DNA of 64,000 bases from Amia ocellicauda (GCF_036373705.1 NC_089856.1:14600501-14664500), one strand, 5' to 3'; positions 10,201 to 20,840 are shown, counted from the first letter of the stretch. Numbers and translations: made by a program. Notes: generated by a model from the letters alone, not told the origin.

Positions 10201-13099
10201 CTTTTTCCCCTCTTCTCTCGCTGGTTGTGGTGCTTTTGCAGCAGTGCCCCAACCAGACAGTTCTCCCCAATGCTGCAGATGCATATTGTACTGCAGAAAA
10301 CAAACTTACATACCCATCCACCTGTACACCAGGTCCCTGTACAGCAGTGTCCAGCTCCATCTGCACAGACTACCTCCTCCACCCCTCCAGCATGGATCAC
10401 TGCCCCGTCTGTGAGCTTGTGCAGCCCAGCCGGCTGGCGTGGGGCTGCTAGGTGATGGCCACTCCTGTTCCCATGTCTTCTAAGGCCTGAATATCTTAAG
10501 TTGGTTTCAACCAGGACTAGAAAAGACATTGTAGCCAACAGTGTGACATACAGACTTCAATCTGTGATGGAAAATGTTTTATTGTTGTATCCTCTGATTA
10601 GGTTGGCTGGGCTGGACTCTTATCAGACTGGGAGATTTATTTATTCATGTATTTTTTTTTTTTTACCTCCTTTTTAATTTATGGTCTCCATCCTTTTTCT
10701 TCTCACCCTACTCTCCCTCTCCATCTTTGTTCTCCCTCTGCCTCTCCCTCTGTCCTGCTCTTATCTCTCCTCTCTGCTTTTCTTCCCCGCAGGAACCACG
10801 TGAAGCCTCATCCCCGGTCAGGCGAAGGTGCCCCCCCGTCTGTGCCCCCCCTGCCACTTGTGGAGGGCCTGTCAGGGCAGCGCAGCCCCCAGCCCCCCCG
10901 CACCGGCCCTGCCCTCACCCCTACTGACCTCAGTCCCAGCTTTGGCCTGAAGGACACCAACCTTCCGCCCACTGAGCTCAACGGAGACATCGGCATGGCC
11001 GGTCGTGGCAGGTGGGCCAGTGTGCTTTCTCTCGGTTGTTGAAAAAATAATTAAGTTTCTTTTAGAAGTCTCTTGGAGGAAAGGGGCGAGGTCAGGCATG
11101 AGGGGGGGTGTGACAGACTGATGCGCATGGAGGGAATCCAAGGCTCTGGGGCAATCGGCTGTGGGCATCCTTTACCTCTGTTCCTGTGTTCTTTTGTTCT
11201 CCTCCTCCCTCCTCTATCTACCCCCCACCCACCTGGAGCTGTGCGTCCCAGGGTGTGACCTGGCACAGTGAGCATTGATATCTGAGGGCCCAAGTTACAT
11301 CTCTACCCTCTTAACACAATCTTAATGGATTAGACTATCACTCGTGGCTGTGTTGTAACCCTGCTCCTCGCTGTGTCTGTGTGCAGGAGGGGTGCCTACA
11401 GAGCGACGCGGCGGAGGAGAGAGGACGAGCGCAGCATGGTGAGACTGGACTGGCACTGTGGTTGGTGGGGGGTGTTGTTCCTGAGCTGCTGGTTTAGCTT
11501 GTTGCTGATTCCCTGGTAGAGATGTTTACTTCTTGGCTGAAGCCTCTGTCTGAGATGTCTCCTGTTCCATACAGACTTGTTCGAAATACATTGCATGGGG
11601 TTAAAAACGCATACTGAAAATGACATCAGTGCCATTCGTCTAAACTTTCTCTCTTCCCCCTCTACAGAGGCCACCCCCACTGACAGAGATCAAGGTGCAG
11701 CCCCCCAATTTTGAACTGGTCCCCTCCAACTTCCCCCCGCTGCCGGGCTCCCAGGTCAGCGCCCAAGGGGAGCCCACCCAGGAGCCACGGCTGGCTGATG
11801 TGGTCCGGGGCCTGGGCCGGGAGCGAGCCTGCGCACCACCCACCTCTGGCCCACGCAGTGTTGCGGCACCGCTGCCCCACGCCCAGGAGAGCAGACCCAA
11901 CCAAAGCCTGGTCAGTCTCACTAGGGATTTGAAGAAGGGGGTGTGGCCTGATTTGGGGGAGGATGGACAGTAGGAGGAAGGGGACCCTCTCGGGAGCTCT
12001 GTTAGAACTGGAAGATGACAGTCCTGTAGCACTCCAGGGCCAATGCTGGGAAGCAGTGGCTCAGAGTAGCACCCCATGTTTGTCAGTGCAGGATTTGCAG
12101 GTGTGGTAGTATGCCCATGACTGGTGCTGACTGCTTTTCCTGTTATCCCCACCCCCTCACCCTCCTCTTTCTGCAGCACGAGCCCGGTAATGAACCCCCG
12201 GGTAGCTCCAGCTGTGTCCAGGAGGAGGCAGTGTCCAGCGCCAGCTCCACCCAGCCCGCAGTCAAATCGTCTAACTCCGCCCCCACACCCTGCGAGCCCC
12301 TGGCCTCCAGGTGAGCACAGATACAGACTAGCTGACAGGCAGGATGAGCTGCTGGGACCTGTATGTGTGAGCTTTATGTGCCTACCCCAGTGGAACTGCC
12401 TTCCTTATTGCTTCAGTTGATTTCTCTTTCTCTGCAGTGCCACTCAGCAGGAGAAGAAGCAGGAGAAGCCCGAAACCCCCAAAGACACACCAGTCTCCTC
12501 TGCCCCGCCTACAACGATGGTTCAGCCCTCCATGACCACCAAGCCCTCCCGAGCCACAGCCACCAACACCACCACTGCCACCGCTCCCCTTCTTTCAACC
12601 ACCTTGACCCCTGCCCTGGTAAGACCGCTCTCGTAACATCCCCCACCAGCCAGATACAATCCAAAACTGTGGAAATGGCTAAAATTTGAACCTGACCTCT
12701 TGCCTCTCTGCCTCGCAGGAGCCCCGGAAGCTGAGCTATGCAGAAGTATGTCAACGGCCCCCGAAGGACCCCCCCCCGCCAGCCCCTACACAGCCCCTGA
12801 GAGAGCTGAGAGTGAACAAGGCTGACGATCCCACCGCTGCTGCCCCCACCCCTGCCCCCACTGCTGATAAGCAGAGCCCCCCACCAGAGAAATCTGCTGA
12901 AGGCAAGACATCGGAGGGACGCCCCCAACGGGACTCCCTGGGCCCCTACCGCAGCAATGGACCCCCCAGGACGGGTGGCACCGGGCTAAAACTGCGAGAA
13001 CAGCAGCGGCGCCCCCCACTCACTCGCCGGCACTCCCCTCAGGGGGTGCCCCGGCGCAGCGGCAAAGAACAGAACATTCCACCGCGCTCGCCAAAGTAA
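1849..13099 (+). CDS. LARP4: La-related protein 4 (LARP4), 16 coding exons
   Basis: Cytoplasmic RNA-binding protein that binds poly(A) and PABP and stabilises mRNAs. Coding exons: 1849-1866, 5156-5297, 5628-5789, 6443-6530, 6726-6862, 6975-7078, 7286-7396, 7532-7585, 8205-8417, 8937-9040, 10793-11011, 11387-11438, 11668-11910, 12177-12310, 12438-12618, 12719-13099. All join in frame through GT-AG introns and give about 780 codons, against about 720 in mammals (from memory). In order: the MLLFVE start typical of LARP4 rather than LARP4B; a PAM2-like motif with Trp (LNPNAKVW, residues 14-21); La motif (about 121-200, [19 protein letters not shown]); RRM-like domain (about 203-285, [13 protein letters not shown]); a Pro/Ser-rich tail; the conserved block [13 protein letters not shown]; and the PPRSPK end. 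An optional in-frame exon may sit at 9951-9992. It is transcribed toward ASB8. Exon limits come from reading frame and splice consensus. Confidence 0.95.
2690..2800. promoter_or_regulatory. CpG-rich patch with palindromic CRE in LARP4 intron 1
   Basis: A local CpG cluster, richer than its AT-rich flanks, ends in a perfect CRE palindrome (TGACGTCA, 2785-2792). It may be an alternative promoter or enhancer. No exon is evident. Basis: motif seen; function inferred. Confidence 0.35.
2800..4690. other. LARP4 intron 1, AT-rich section
   Basis: AT-rich intronic sequence. I see no exon, RNA gene or clear mobile element in it. Confidence 0.5.
4690..4808 (+). repeat. SINE/LINE 3' tail in LARP4 intron 1
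   Basis: The end reads 'ttttgtaagtcgccctgg', then 'acaagcacatctgctaag' and 'aaataattc'. This is the conserved 3' tail shared by a fish SINE/L2 pair. Only the tail is recognisable; the tRNA head is missing or too diverged. Confidence 0.65.
5156..5297 (+). CDS. LARP4: LARP4 coding exon 2 (PAM2-like motif)
   Basis: Carries LNPNAKVW, the PABP MLLE-domain-binding variant in which Trp replaces the usual Phe of PAM2. The acceptor is ttcag at 5151-5155 and the donor is GTGAGC. It ends in phase 1. Confidence 0.93.
5628..5789 (+). CDS. LARP4: LARP4 coding exon 3
   Basis: Acidic Ser/Pro-rich linker between the PAM2-like motif and the La motif (contains [18 protein letters not shown]). Acceptor gggcag, donor GTCAGT. 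Phase 1 at both ends. Confidence 0.88.
5909..6240 (-). repeat. Retroposon with conserved tail, inverted, in LARP4 intron 3
   Basis: On the minus strand the 3' end carries the same tail as the copy near 4.7 kb (gccctggacaagggcgtctg, then ccaagaaataaa) and finishes in an ATT/AAT microsatellite, as expected for L2-primed retroposons. The body runs to about 6235 with no visible tRNA-like head. Confidence 0.6.
6443..6530 (+). CDS. LARP4: LARP4 coding exon 4 (La motif start)
   Basis: Encodes the first La-motif helix ([12 protein letters not shown]). The intron cuts inside the Arg codon of FSREN (phase 2). Confidence 0.92.
6726..6862 (+). CDS. LARP4: LARP4 coding exon 5 (La motif core)
   Basis: Encodes [20 protein letters not shown] and [13 protein letters not shown]. 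The polypyrimidine tract of its acceptor is almost pure C (about 6703-6720). Two overlapping GT dinucleotides stand at the donor; only the second (GTAGGT at 6863) keeps the frame to give LRSSPMVQ. Confidence 0.92.
6975..7078 (+). CDS. LARP4: LARP4 coding exon 6 (La motif end to RRM)
   Basis: Encodes [20 protein letters not shown] and the first RRM strand [14 protein letters not shown]. It ends in phase 0 before GTGAAT. Confidence 0.94.
7234..7283 (+). repeat. (CT)n microsatellite forming the exon 7 acceptor tract
   Basis: An almost pure CT run of about 45 nt ends directly at the cag acceptor of LARP4 exon 7. It therefore is the polypyrimidine tract. Confidence 0.85.
7286..7396 (+). CDS. LARP4: LARP4 coding exon 7 (RRM)
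   Basis: Encodes [20 protein letters not shown] and [16 protein letters not shown], the middle strands of the RRM-like domain. Phase 0 at both ends. Confidence 0.95.
7532..7585 (+). CDS. LARP4: LARP4 coding exon 8 (RRM)
   Basis: 54 nt, encoding [18 protein letters not shown], the last RRM helix and strand. Acceptor ttcttcag, donor GTGAGT. Confidence 0.95.
7669..7907 (+). ncRNA. Possible long C/D-box-type RNA in LARP4 intron 8
   Basis: A C-box-like GTGATGA (7675-7681) lies behind a C run, and a D-box-like CTGA (7899-7902) is followed by GGGG, so a short C/G stem could close the unit. The last 16 nt before the D box (gattatgagatctga) repeat in intron 9. The middle is pyrimidine-rich and about 230 nt long, which is long for a C/D snoRNA. 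It is a candidate only; it could be a plain intronic repeat. Confidence 0.25.
8205..8417 (+). CDS. LARP4: LARP4 coding exon 9
   Basis: Encodes [20 protein letters not shown], then a Tyr/Gln/Pro-rich stretch including [20 protein letters not shown] and PYFETPL. The order matches LARP4 family sequence directly after the RRM. Confidence 0.94.
8582..8788 (+). ncRNA. Possible long C/D-box-type RNA in LARP4 intron 9
   Basis: A perfect 7-bp terminal stem (ctgaccc 8582-8588 with gggtcag 8782-8788) brackets a C-box-like GTGATGA (8590-8596) and a D-box CTGA (8778-8781), the canonical kink-turn arrangement of box C/D RNAs. The sequence before the D box is shared with intron 8. At 207 nt it would belong with long C/D RNAs such as U3 or some scaRNAs, although I recognise no known one. 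A C homopolymer inside (about 8706-8720) weakens the case. Confidence 0.33.
8937..9040 (+). CDS. LARP4: LARP4 coding exon 10
   Basis: Encodes [20 protein letters not shown] and [11 protein letters not shown]. It ends in phase 2 before GTAAGT and can splice in frame to exon 11 or to the small exon at 9951. Confidence 0.93.
9951..9992 (+). CDS. LARP4: Candidate 42-nt LARP4 cassette exon
   Basis: Sits between ccccacag and GTACAG and is 42 nt, so inclusion keeps the frame. It adds [14 protein letters not shown] between the two Arg-Asn blocks. Both flanking exons are phase 2 and splice with or without it. A pyrimidine-rich tract precedes it. I cannot confirm that it is used. Confidence 0.45.
10793..11011 (+). 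CDS. LARP4: LARP4 coding exon 11
   Basis: Pro/Ser-rich low-complexity segment ([20 protein letters not shown]), ending in GRG before a basic patch. Phase 2 at both ends. Acceptor ccccgcag, donor GTGGGC. Confidence 0.88.
11387..11438 (+). CDS. LARP4: LARP4 coding exon 12 (Arg-rich)
   Basis: 52 nt encoding [17 protein letters not shown], corresponding to the Arg-rich block of mammalian LARP4. Donor GTGAGA. Confidence 0.9.
11668..11910 (+). CDS. LARP4: LARP4 coding exon 13
   Basis: Encodes the conserved [14 protein letters not shown] block and [13 protein letters not shown]. Phase 0 at both ends. Confidence 0.92.
12177..12310 (+). CDS. LARP4: LARP4 coding exon 14
   Basis: Ser/Pro-rich linker with low conservation ([18 protein letters not shown]). 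It is accepted because frame and splice sites continue from exon 13 to exon 15. Confidence 0.82.
12438..12618 (+). CDS. LARP4: LARP4 coding exon 15
   Basis: Encodes [16 protein letters not shown] and a [14 protein letters not shown] stretch; the TTKPSRA motif recurs in mammalian LARP4. Donor GTAAGA. Confidence 0.87.
12719..13099 (+). CDS. LARP4: LARP4 last coding exon
   Basis: Encodes [25 protein letters not shown], and the end [12 protein letters not shown], then TAA. Both ends match the conserved C-terminal blocks of LARP4. Confidence 0.95.
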   Translation, partial: EPRKLSYAEVCQRPPKDPPPPAPTQPLRELRVNKADDPTAAAPTPAPTADKQSPPPEKSAEGKTSEGRPQRDSLGPYRSNGPPRTGGTGLKLREQQRRPPLTRRHSPQGVPRRSGKEQNIPPRSPK

Positions 13100-16000
13100 A
13101 ACGCACGGCAATGAGAGACATGAACAAACTAAATATGTTTAAAAAAATAAAATTACAAAAAACTTTCAAAAAAAATTAAAATTAAAACAGAATGGGGGGG
13201 AAATATCTATAGATAAATATATCTTCACCGCGGACTGGTGGCAGCACGAGACGGTGCTGTCAGACCTCTGAGGAACACACTGCAAGTGGGACACAGGTGG
13301 AGAGGAATTGAAATCAATGAATGAAACGGCTAATAAGAAATGGACAGAGCACAGGTAGGGGACTCGCCCGCCCAGCTCTGAGCTGTGCCGCAGGAGCACA
13401 TTTAATTGGTCTCTGCACCATTCTTCACTGGCCCTGGAGAGGAATTGGAACAGTAGTTGAGATTTTTCTTCTATTTAATTTTTTTTGTGTAATTTTAGGT
13501 TTGGTTTGGTGGTGCTGGGCTGCGGGTGGGAGGGGTGGGGGTTGTAATCTGAGAACAGGAAGTTGGGCTGTTAGGAGTGCGTGCACTGGCAGGCTGACCG
13601 TTCATGTACAGAAGCGTCTATATATAACGCCCAGCGCTGGCAAGGGGGAGCATTCCACTATGAAATGGAAATCCCTTAAGCCAGTCGCTGCCTTTTTTCT
13701 TTTTTCTGCTGAACTTTGCTGTGCAAGTGGAGTGGGGGGGGGGGGGGGGATGAAGTGGGGCACAGACACTATATCAGGTGTAGCTCTTAAGGGGTGGGGG
13801 GAGGGTTGAAGACTGTGATTGTTGGGGCTGGAGTGGGATGGCTGTGCTGTTTGTCTGCTGGAGTTTCCAGCTGTACTCAGCTCTGTCCTGTGCAGCTCAA
13901 ACTTTAAGTTGTTGATGTGTGTATCAAGTGAGGCGTTGGGGGGTGGTTGGGTGATTGGGTTGTTGGGGGGATCAGACAAAAGAATGGTTCTGACCACTTG
14001 AATAGTTTATATACACATACATTTTTTTTTCTTTAATAGAGAATTATGGATTTAAATTAGCAGTTTTGAAATGTGGGTTCATTGGTATCATAATAAGTTA
14101 TAATTTGGCTAATTGTTTGAATGACGAGTGAACCCGAATAATCCCCCGCCCTCACAGGCTTAGTGCAGGGCTGCTACTGCTGCCCTCTAGTGGCACATTG
14201 ACAGCACTGCTCTATAAACATGTGGTTCTGAGGCTCGGAGCCCAGAGCGGGCCAGAACTGGGCCCAACTGCATGAACCCAAACCCCCCCTAGCTTTTGTT
14301 TTTGTTAGCTTTTTTTGTGTGAGTGTGTTTGTGTGTCTGTCCATGTGTATTTGTCTGTGCACATGTGTATGTCTCTGTATCTGGGTGAGATTTACACCTA
14401 TGTGGGAGGGGTTAAGAGAGCTAAATGGATGATTACGGTGTATAAGCAGACCCTGACCCCAGCACCATGCCCCTTCCTCCCTGATTAGGGGAAGAGTTTG
14501 GGACCAGGGCCTAATCACTTCATTTTTTTTTTTATTTTTTTTTATTATTGTTACTTTTTCTCCCTCAGTGATGCATGTTGTCCCGATGGCTCTCGGCTAG
14601 ATTTAAGAAGTGCGCTTTGCAAGATTGTTTTTGTTTGTTTAGTTTTCAGTAAATAGTACCGCATTTCAATATGGTGCATGATCGAAAAATAAATAAATTG
14701 TGAAGGAGGCCAGAGACTCCCGGACTCCTTTTCCACCAAACTCGGATCTGTGCCGGCTAATACTGTGAGCTGCAGGGCCCTGGAGGTAGAAGACCCACCA
14801 GGTGCTGATAATTTTAAACTCTCCTGTGAGCTGATGTGCCCAGGCTGTGTGCTGTGCTGTGGAAATAGTATGTTGCCTCCTGCGGTGTGGCTTGTGCAAG
14901 AGCCCTGCCACTCAGTGCAACACCGCTGATGGGCGATGGTCAAAGGCTGTGCTCAAGTGAAGGGGACGGGGGGTGCTGTTCAGGTGCTGGTCTGAATGAA
15001 TTTGTAAGTGGTCAGATTTCCCAAAACACCCTCCTATTAATTGAATGGCTGACTTTCCAGAGCTTGATCTGACCAAGACGGTCTCTGTCTGTTGGTGTGA
15101 CTGTCAGGGGCAGTCAGGCAGGTGTCTCTGAGAGCAGGTGGCAGTTGGTTTACTGTAGCACAATATTTCCATTACCTGTGCATCATAGGGGTGCAGCTGT
15201 CAGCAGTGTACGAGTTTTCCAGGCAACACAGCTGAGCTGGCGGTGCTAGACTCCCAGGGTCTGGGCTGCAGGGATGGGCAGTTGCTATTATTACAGCTGG
15301 TCTGCATCATATCAATCAGGTGTTTTAAATATATGTATATATACATACATACATACACAAACATTCTCCAAAGGGACAGCAAACAGTGATTTTATATATA
15401 CATACATATATAATTTTTTATGCCACTTAAGAAAAATGCAACTGTTTCAGGAGTTGAGTGAAACCAACAGCAGTTATTGGCCTCTGATTGTTTTATTCTG
15501 TTTTGTTTTGATCAGTTGCCTGGTCTGGCCCAGACTGTCAGTCAGAGTGCATGTTTAAGATGCCCTGCAAAACCTTCAACCTTAAAAGCAGGAGGAGTGA
15601 AGTCTTGCTGGTTTGCTATCAGATTGCTTTGTCATTTGTTCTGTTTTGTTTTGTGTGAATTGTGCTGCCAGTGAGATCTGTGTGATTGTCATGTCTGCGA
15701 GAGCTGAACTCAAATATCGCAGAAACGCACCATATCACAGTTCTGTTCTTATCAATATTACTACTACTTATTATTTTTATTAATGTATTTATTTTAATCA
15801 AGATATTCAGTGCATTTGTGGAATGCTAGTAGCCTGGTTGCTCCTGTGTGTTCCAATGTCTGAGGAGATGAGTAACTGGTGAAACATTTATACACTCACA
15901 CCCACACACACTTAGACAAGTACACATGCACACTCACTTTCATATTCGCACATTCTCTTTCTCCGTCTCTCGCATACAATCAAACTCTCACACTTGCATT

Positions 16001-17011
16001 CACTCTCGTGCGCACACAAGCTACAGTGGTGTCTCTGAGGCCCAGAGTGTTCAGGACAGGATGGCTTTTTTTTTTTTCCCCCCCCCCCCCGCCCCCCACC
16101 CCCGCCCCCCACCTCTTCTTTGAGTAATGCCTAAAGAGCAGCTAGTGACCTTGTATAATGAATTTAAATGAAATGCACTAACTTGTTTAATCACAGAGAA
16201 TTTTTTTTTTTTTTTTAATAAGTTAAAACAAAAAAACAGGCTTGCTGTATTTACATAGGATTTTATTTTATTGGATGAACTTTGTGTAGTGGGATTTGAT
16301 GGGGTCAAGTGGGGTAGGGGATGGGATGGGGGTAACCTTGTCTTCTTAAAATCTGAATAAACATGATGCTTTAAATAAGGCCAAGGCCTATGCACTGTTT
16401 ATTAATATTGTGCAGAACATGTTCCTGTTACAGTACTCATTTTTCAGTGTCTCAGTGCTGGGCTGCAGTGTGTTCAGTAGCTCATTGATGGAATGTATTA
16501 TAGTTCTGGAACCCTGTCCCAAATTCTAGAACATAGCCTTATTTCAATCTCAGGCCTGATTCACTCTGAGCCCCAATTTCACTCTAGTTTTGAATGTTCT
16601 AACTGTGAGGGGGGGGGGTGTGTGAGAAGAGCAGTGTTACAACAAAAATACACACCAGGCAAGCAGAACAGATGCATCCTTTAGAATGCAGTGAGTTGTG
16701 TTGTACTTGTTCATTGTGTTACTTACAGTGTGTGGAAACTGTCAAAACTAAGTGAAGCATTGTACTTGATTAATAATAATTCTACCCTCATTCAAAGTGT
16801 TTAAGATTGTAAAAAAAAAAAAAAAAAAAAAAATGTATACAAGCTTGTGTTGATTGCCAAAGCATTGAATTTTGGCCTTTTATTTTACTTTTTGGAAGTG
16901 GGGGGGTGATTTTAGAGAACTGTAGAATTGATCTGTAAATAGTGGTTAGTTTTTTGGGGTTGGGGGTGGGGTGCGGGGATCGGAAATTAACTCCTTCTGC
17001 ACAGATGGATG

Positions 17012-17043
<32 letters not shown>

Positions 17044-17110
17044 TGCTGTAGGTTTGTATGATTCTGTTGTACAGAAAAGTTCACCAAATAAACCCGTCTG
17101 GCAGTGTACT
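13100..17110 (+). other. LARP4: Probable LARP4 3' UTR
   Basis: Non-coding sequence after the stop with several AATAAA hexamers: 13146-13151 (proximal), 14688-14693 and 14692-14697, 16356-16361, and 17087-17092, the last followed by a GT-rich stretch. Alternative polyadenylation would give UTRs from under 100 nt to about 4 kb. It holds G and C homopolymers (13733-13749, 16079-16090), a poly(A) run (16811-16833) and a (TG)n microsatellite (17012-17042). Confidence 0.5.
14180..14193 (-). promoter_or_regulatory. CTCF-like site
   Basis: The minus strand reads CCACTAGAGGGCAG, a full match to the vertebrate CTCF core CCASYAGRKGGCRS. It lies downstream of LARP4. Motif seen; binding not shown. Confidence 0.5.
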
Positions 17111-19395
17111 AATCTCAAGGACTACAACCCGTGTCTCTGGCCCTTCCTGCTCTGGTGCAGCTTCACTCCCTCCTGTGTCTGTGTCATTCATTGTGTATCC
17201 ATTGACAGTACCAGCCAGCCCCACGTCCTGGTTCTGTGAGGGCTGCAGTTCAGATGGTTTTCTGGCTCTGAGGACAGGTACAGCATGGTACTTAAATCTC
17301 TGACCCGGTGAGTATGTATATGTGTTAAACTGATCCTGTAGAGTTGGTAATGGGCTGAATTTAGGAGATCAAATCTCTGGTGAAGAAACAAATGACTGAC
17401 CGATTGGCTGATATATTGACTGACTGCTTGCCCTCTGGTGTTTCGACTGTGAACTCCTGATTCAGTGTTTTCACAGGTTTGGGCCTTGCTGCCAGGCACC
17501 TGTGTTTCGGCTCATTGTTGTCATGGTTCTAGTTGCTTAGCGCAGTCGAAAACCCTGCCTGGGATGGAGCCTCTAGATGTTCTCAAGTGCACGACACAAA
17601 CTTCTCTAATTATTGTGCAATGTGGGAGGGACTTCAAATACAAGTTATTGGATTGTGTATATTTCGGTGGCGTGCGAGTCGGAGAGGGTTCTGTTGAAGA
17701 TACATTTGCGAGTGATTTCAGTTTTGGGAAATGTGTTGCAGGTAATAAATCACATGTGGGTTTGCCCTTCATGATGAGCTGCCTGCATTAATTGACTTAG
17801 AAAAACTAGATGGGTCTTGCCAACTGGCCGTCTCCGGAGCACTTCGTTATAGCTGAATAAACTATTTTGGTATTATTTAAGTTAAATTGGGCCATGAGTA
17901 TTCCTTGTCCGCCTATCTATTGAGGGAGTAAATTTCTCCCTATCAGTACCATGTTGAAAACATGTTATGTTTTTTACCTGATATCATCCGAAATACCTGA
18001 TGATGCCCGGACCATACTCTTTTCCCCTGTGTCTGTGGTTGAGACTAAAAGATTCTTGTTGGGGTCCTCAGGCACGATAAGAAAGAAAGTAAAGATGATA
18101 CAGGGATCAGTAGGGCTGAGTTGAGGGGTCAGGGGTCAGAAGGTGGGGGGTTCTGGGATGCCAGAATCACCATTAAGGCCTCTTGATGTGTCGTTGGCCA
18201 GTCAACAAAATGCCAGGAATAGAAGGTGCCCACTTGGAGACCTCAGAGATGTACCCCACTGAGCTCAGTCTAGACAGTGGTCATGCTGATTCACTGGGGA
18301 GGCAAATCAGCACAGGGCAGGATATCTACATCCTCTTACATGTCTCTGTCTCGGTCTCTGCTATCTCCTCCTAGATGCACTTGCATCATCTCAGATCTGA
18401 TCTCTTACTCCTCCTCTTTGCCCTCATCTGAGCTTTTGATTTCAATTCTCTTTAAACAGCTACACTCCCGTTCTCTGCACAAATAATCTAGGAGTGACCC
18501 TTGAACCTGCTCTTGTCCTAGTCCAAAAACATCTCCACTCTGCCACATACTTATGGGTTCTTATGGAAATGGTATAAACTGATACACAAGTGGAAAATAA
18601 AAATCCACTGATAGTCCATGTTTTAATATATTGGTTTTCAATGCTGTATATGTGTGGGTGAATTTGTGACCTTTAATATCTGCTTATCACATTCAGTCAA
18701 AAAAGGTTATTCTACCACCATAGTGCACTGACAGTACTGGTCTTACTAGAATGGTACATCTTGCAAAAACCAGCAGGTCTATATAGCAGGCCAAGACTAA
18801 ATGTCACCGGCACTGCTATAATAAAGCATCATGGATTTTTTGGAGGTGGAGGTTTGGCCTTTAGCTATAAATAAAGGTTTCTTTGTATATTAACATGGAT
18901 GACAAGTTTTTCTGTGCTGATTTTCATTATATATTGACAACCCATTTTAAATTCTGTGGTTACACTAAAGGGAACTCTAAAATGTGTTGTAACCACACAC
19001 AATTGTAGGGGACAAACATTGTCTTAGTGGACAAAAATCTCTCCTGGTCTTTGGCTGCTATAGTGTACTTATTATTTTAACACCCCACCATTACAGAAAG
19101 GGTGTAATTCAGAGAACCATTTCTGCTGGAGTGCCGCAGCCCGTCAGTGATGTTGTCTGACATTGTCAAGGCGCAGGCTGGGCGCCCACAGCACAAACGG
19201 GACAGGCGCAGTAAAAGGGCAAGACTATATTTGGAGAGGCTTCGTGCTCGGCATGTTGAAGAATGATCGGCGTGTGGACAGAAGGAGTGGAGAGGGAGAG
19301 AGGGGTATTACCAAGTCAAACAGACAGTCTGGCCAACTCGCAGAACACAGCCTATTTCACAGTTCTCTTTTTGCAGGTCAGAAAAAAAATAAAAA

Positions 19396-19432
<37 letters not shown>

Positions 19433-19770
19433 ACTTTAAATGTATGTTATACATGCTATATCTAAATACATTTTAGAAGGATTTATATTACTTTGTTTAA
19501 CTTGAAAATAGTTTCAATAACTTGAAATAGCACATTTAGCTTGAAGAAGAATCACAAGGTCTCGGGCGGATTATAAACATTAAAAAAAATATATCTTATG
19601 GCTGGAGGGTGGATGATACATCTGGTCGGATGGTAAAATAACACAAGAACAATCCACATTGTTGCTAAACTGGCTTTCATCAATCCGTCTGTGTGTGTTT
19701 ATTGCCCCGCATTATATTAAACCCAGCTCGCCCGAGGTGAGTCACATTACAGGGCGGTAGTGTGTCAGAG
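17110..19770. other. LARP4-ASB8 intergenic spacer
   Basis: No exon is recognised. It contains an L2-like fragment near 18.4-18.55 kb and an (AT)n run at 19401-19430. The remaining sequence is unremarkable. Confidence 0.5.
18355..18550 (+). repeat. L2-type LINE fragment
   Basis: Translating + gives the tail of an L2 reverse-transcriptase region: LHSRSLHK, then NLGVTLEPAL and a downstream His/Leu-rich stretch. The NLGVTL block also occurs in the L2 fragment in ATF7 intron 10 ([12 protein letters not shown]). It is short and degenerate. Confidence 0.5.
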
Positions 19771-20060
19771 AGACACGGTCTGTCCATCTGACGCTGACAG
19801 CTGCTCTCAATATGAACTTCAGATGCGGCGCTTCCGCGTTGGCTTGACGTACCGAGAGAGAGAGGAGGAGTAACTGTACAGTGACACAACCGGGCCGGGA
19901 CTCGAGGTATGTTTGACAGACTGACAGGCACAGAAGAAAATATATTAATATTATGCATTCGTCGAAATAACTTCGAGACGCGTTGCAGATTGTTGTTGGT
20001 TTTGACAGACAGACAGGACAGTGCAGGAGAAATGCATTAAAACAGACCTGTCCGCTGGGT
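19770..20060 (+). promoter_or_regulatory. ASB8: ASB8 promoter and 5' UTR exon region
   Basis: A moderately CpG-rich patch with an ETS-type site (gcttccgcg near 19829). Two good donors lie downstream, cgag/GTATGT (GT at 19907) and tgg/GTAAGT (GT at 20059), either of which could end a non-coding first exon of ASB8. The start site is inferred. Confidence 0.4.
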
Positions 20061-20355
20061 AAGTGTTGGATCACTGTCGCGGTTTACAATGTGTTCAGCG
20101 GTTGTAATTTTATTGCAAAGGTTGTTGTCGTCGTTTGTTTTTGAGCCGATGCAGTATCGCTTAGTTCGTCATTTAAATAACCGTCTATTTGAAGTTGTTG
20201 ACATCATACAATGTAAATAACAAGTCACAGTTGATTTATGTCGGTTAAATTCAATTCAGTTCGGACTTGTGCAGTTTGTCGTCGCCATTCTGCAGTTGCT
20301 ATCCCTCTCCCGTCAGTTTTATTAAAGTACTAAAATACATTTCCTAAGAAAAGGA

Positions 20356-20359
<4 letters not shown>

Positions 20360-20404
<45 letters not shown>
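20360..20404 (+). repeat. (AT)n microsatellite
   Basis: Uninterrupted AT dinucleotides, about 45 nt, in the presumed ASB8 first intron. Confidence 0.95.
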
Positions 20405-20406
<2 letters not shown>

Positions 20407-20839
20407 TATTGTCCAAGGCCGTAGTAGCTTCTGCAGCAAAACCCCGGTCTGTCCTAAAACACATTGCCTCGTAAGCAGGGCAGTCTTGCGGGGACACTCA
20501 GGAGGGGCACGCCGCCGCTCAGACGCAGCACTGTTGATGTTTAGATATGTCACCTGTTGCGTTACTGACAGGCACTCTCATTTTTTCGGCAGCAGTGTGA
20601 ACATATGTAAAGCGCTGAAGAGTCATAGCGTGTTTGTCTCATGTTTTGCTGCCTATACTCTTCCTATAGGCCCGGGTTAAGAAACAAGATCATATCAGTG
20701 ACTTTCTCCGAAGGGTGACGTTAACAGGATATTTGCATTTTTCTTAAAGGGGAGGTGCGCCATCAGGGATCGATGCCCGTTTTATGGCTGTTTATATTAG
20801 TGGTTCTTATTGGAAACACACACATACTCTGACTAGGCA

Positions 20840-20840
<1 letters not shown>

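Noticed and set aside
10146..10538. 130-codon minus frame, and + frames at 10225-10455, in LARP4 intron 10
   Set aside because: Cys/Pro-rich but unlike any LARP4 segment or family I know. Frames overlap on both strands with no clear splice pair that keeps LARP4 in frame.
11117..11290. Third C/D-type RNA unit in LARP4 intron 11
   Set aside because: C-box-like word is degenerate and the flanks form no terminal stem; listed only as a related repeat.
11640..12179. 179-codon minus frame
   Set aside because: Shadow of LARP4 exons 13-14 on the opposite strand; GC-rich coding sequence often leaves such frames.
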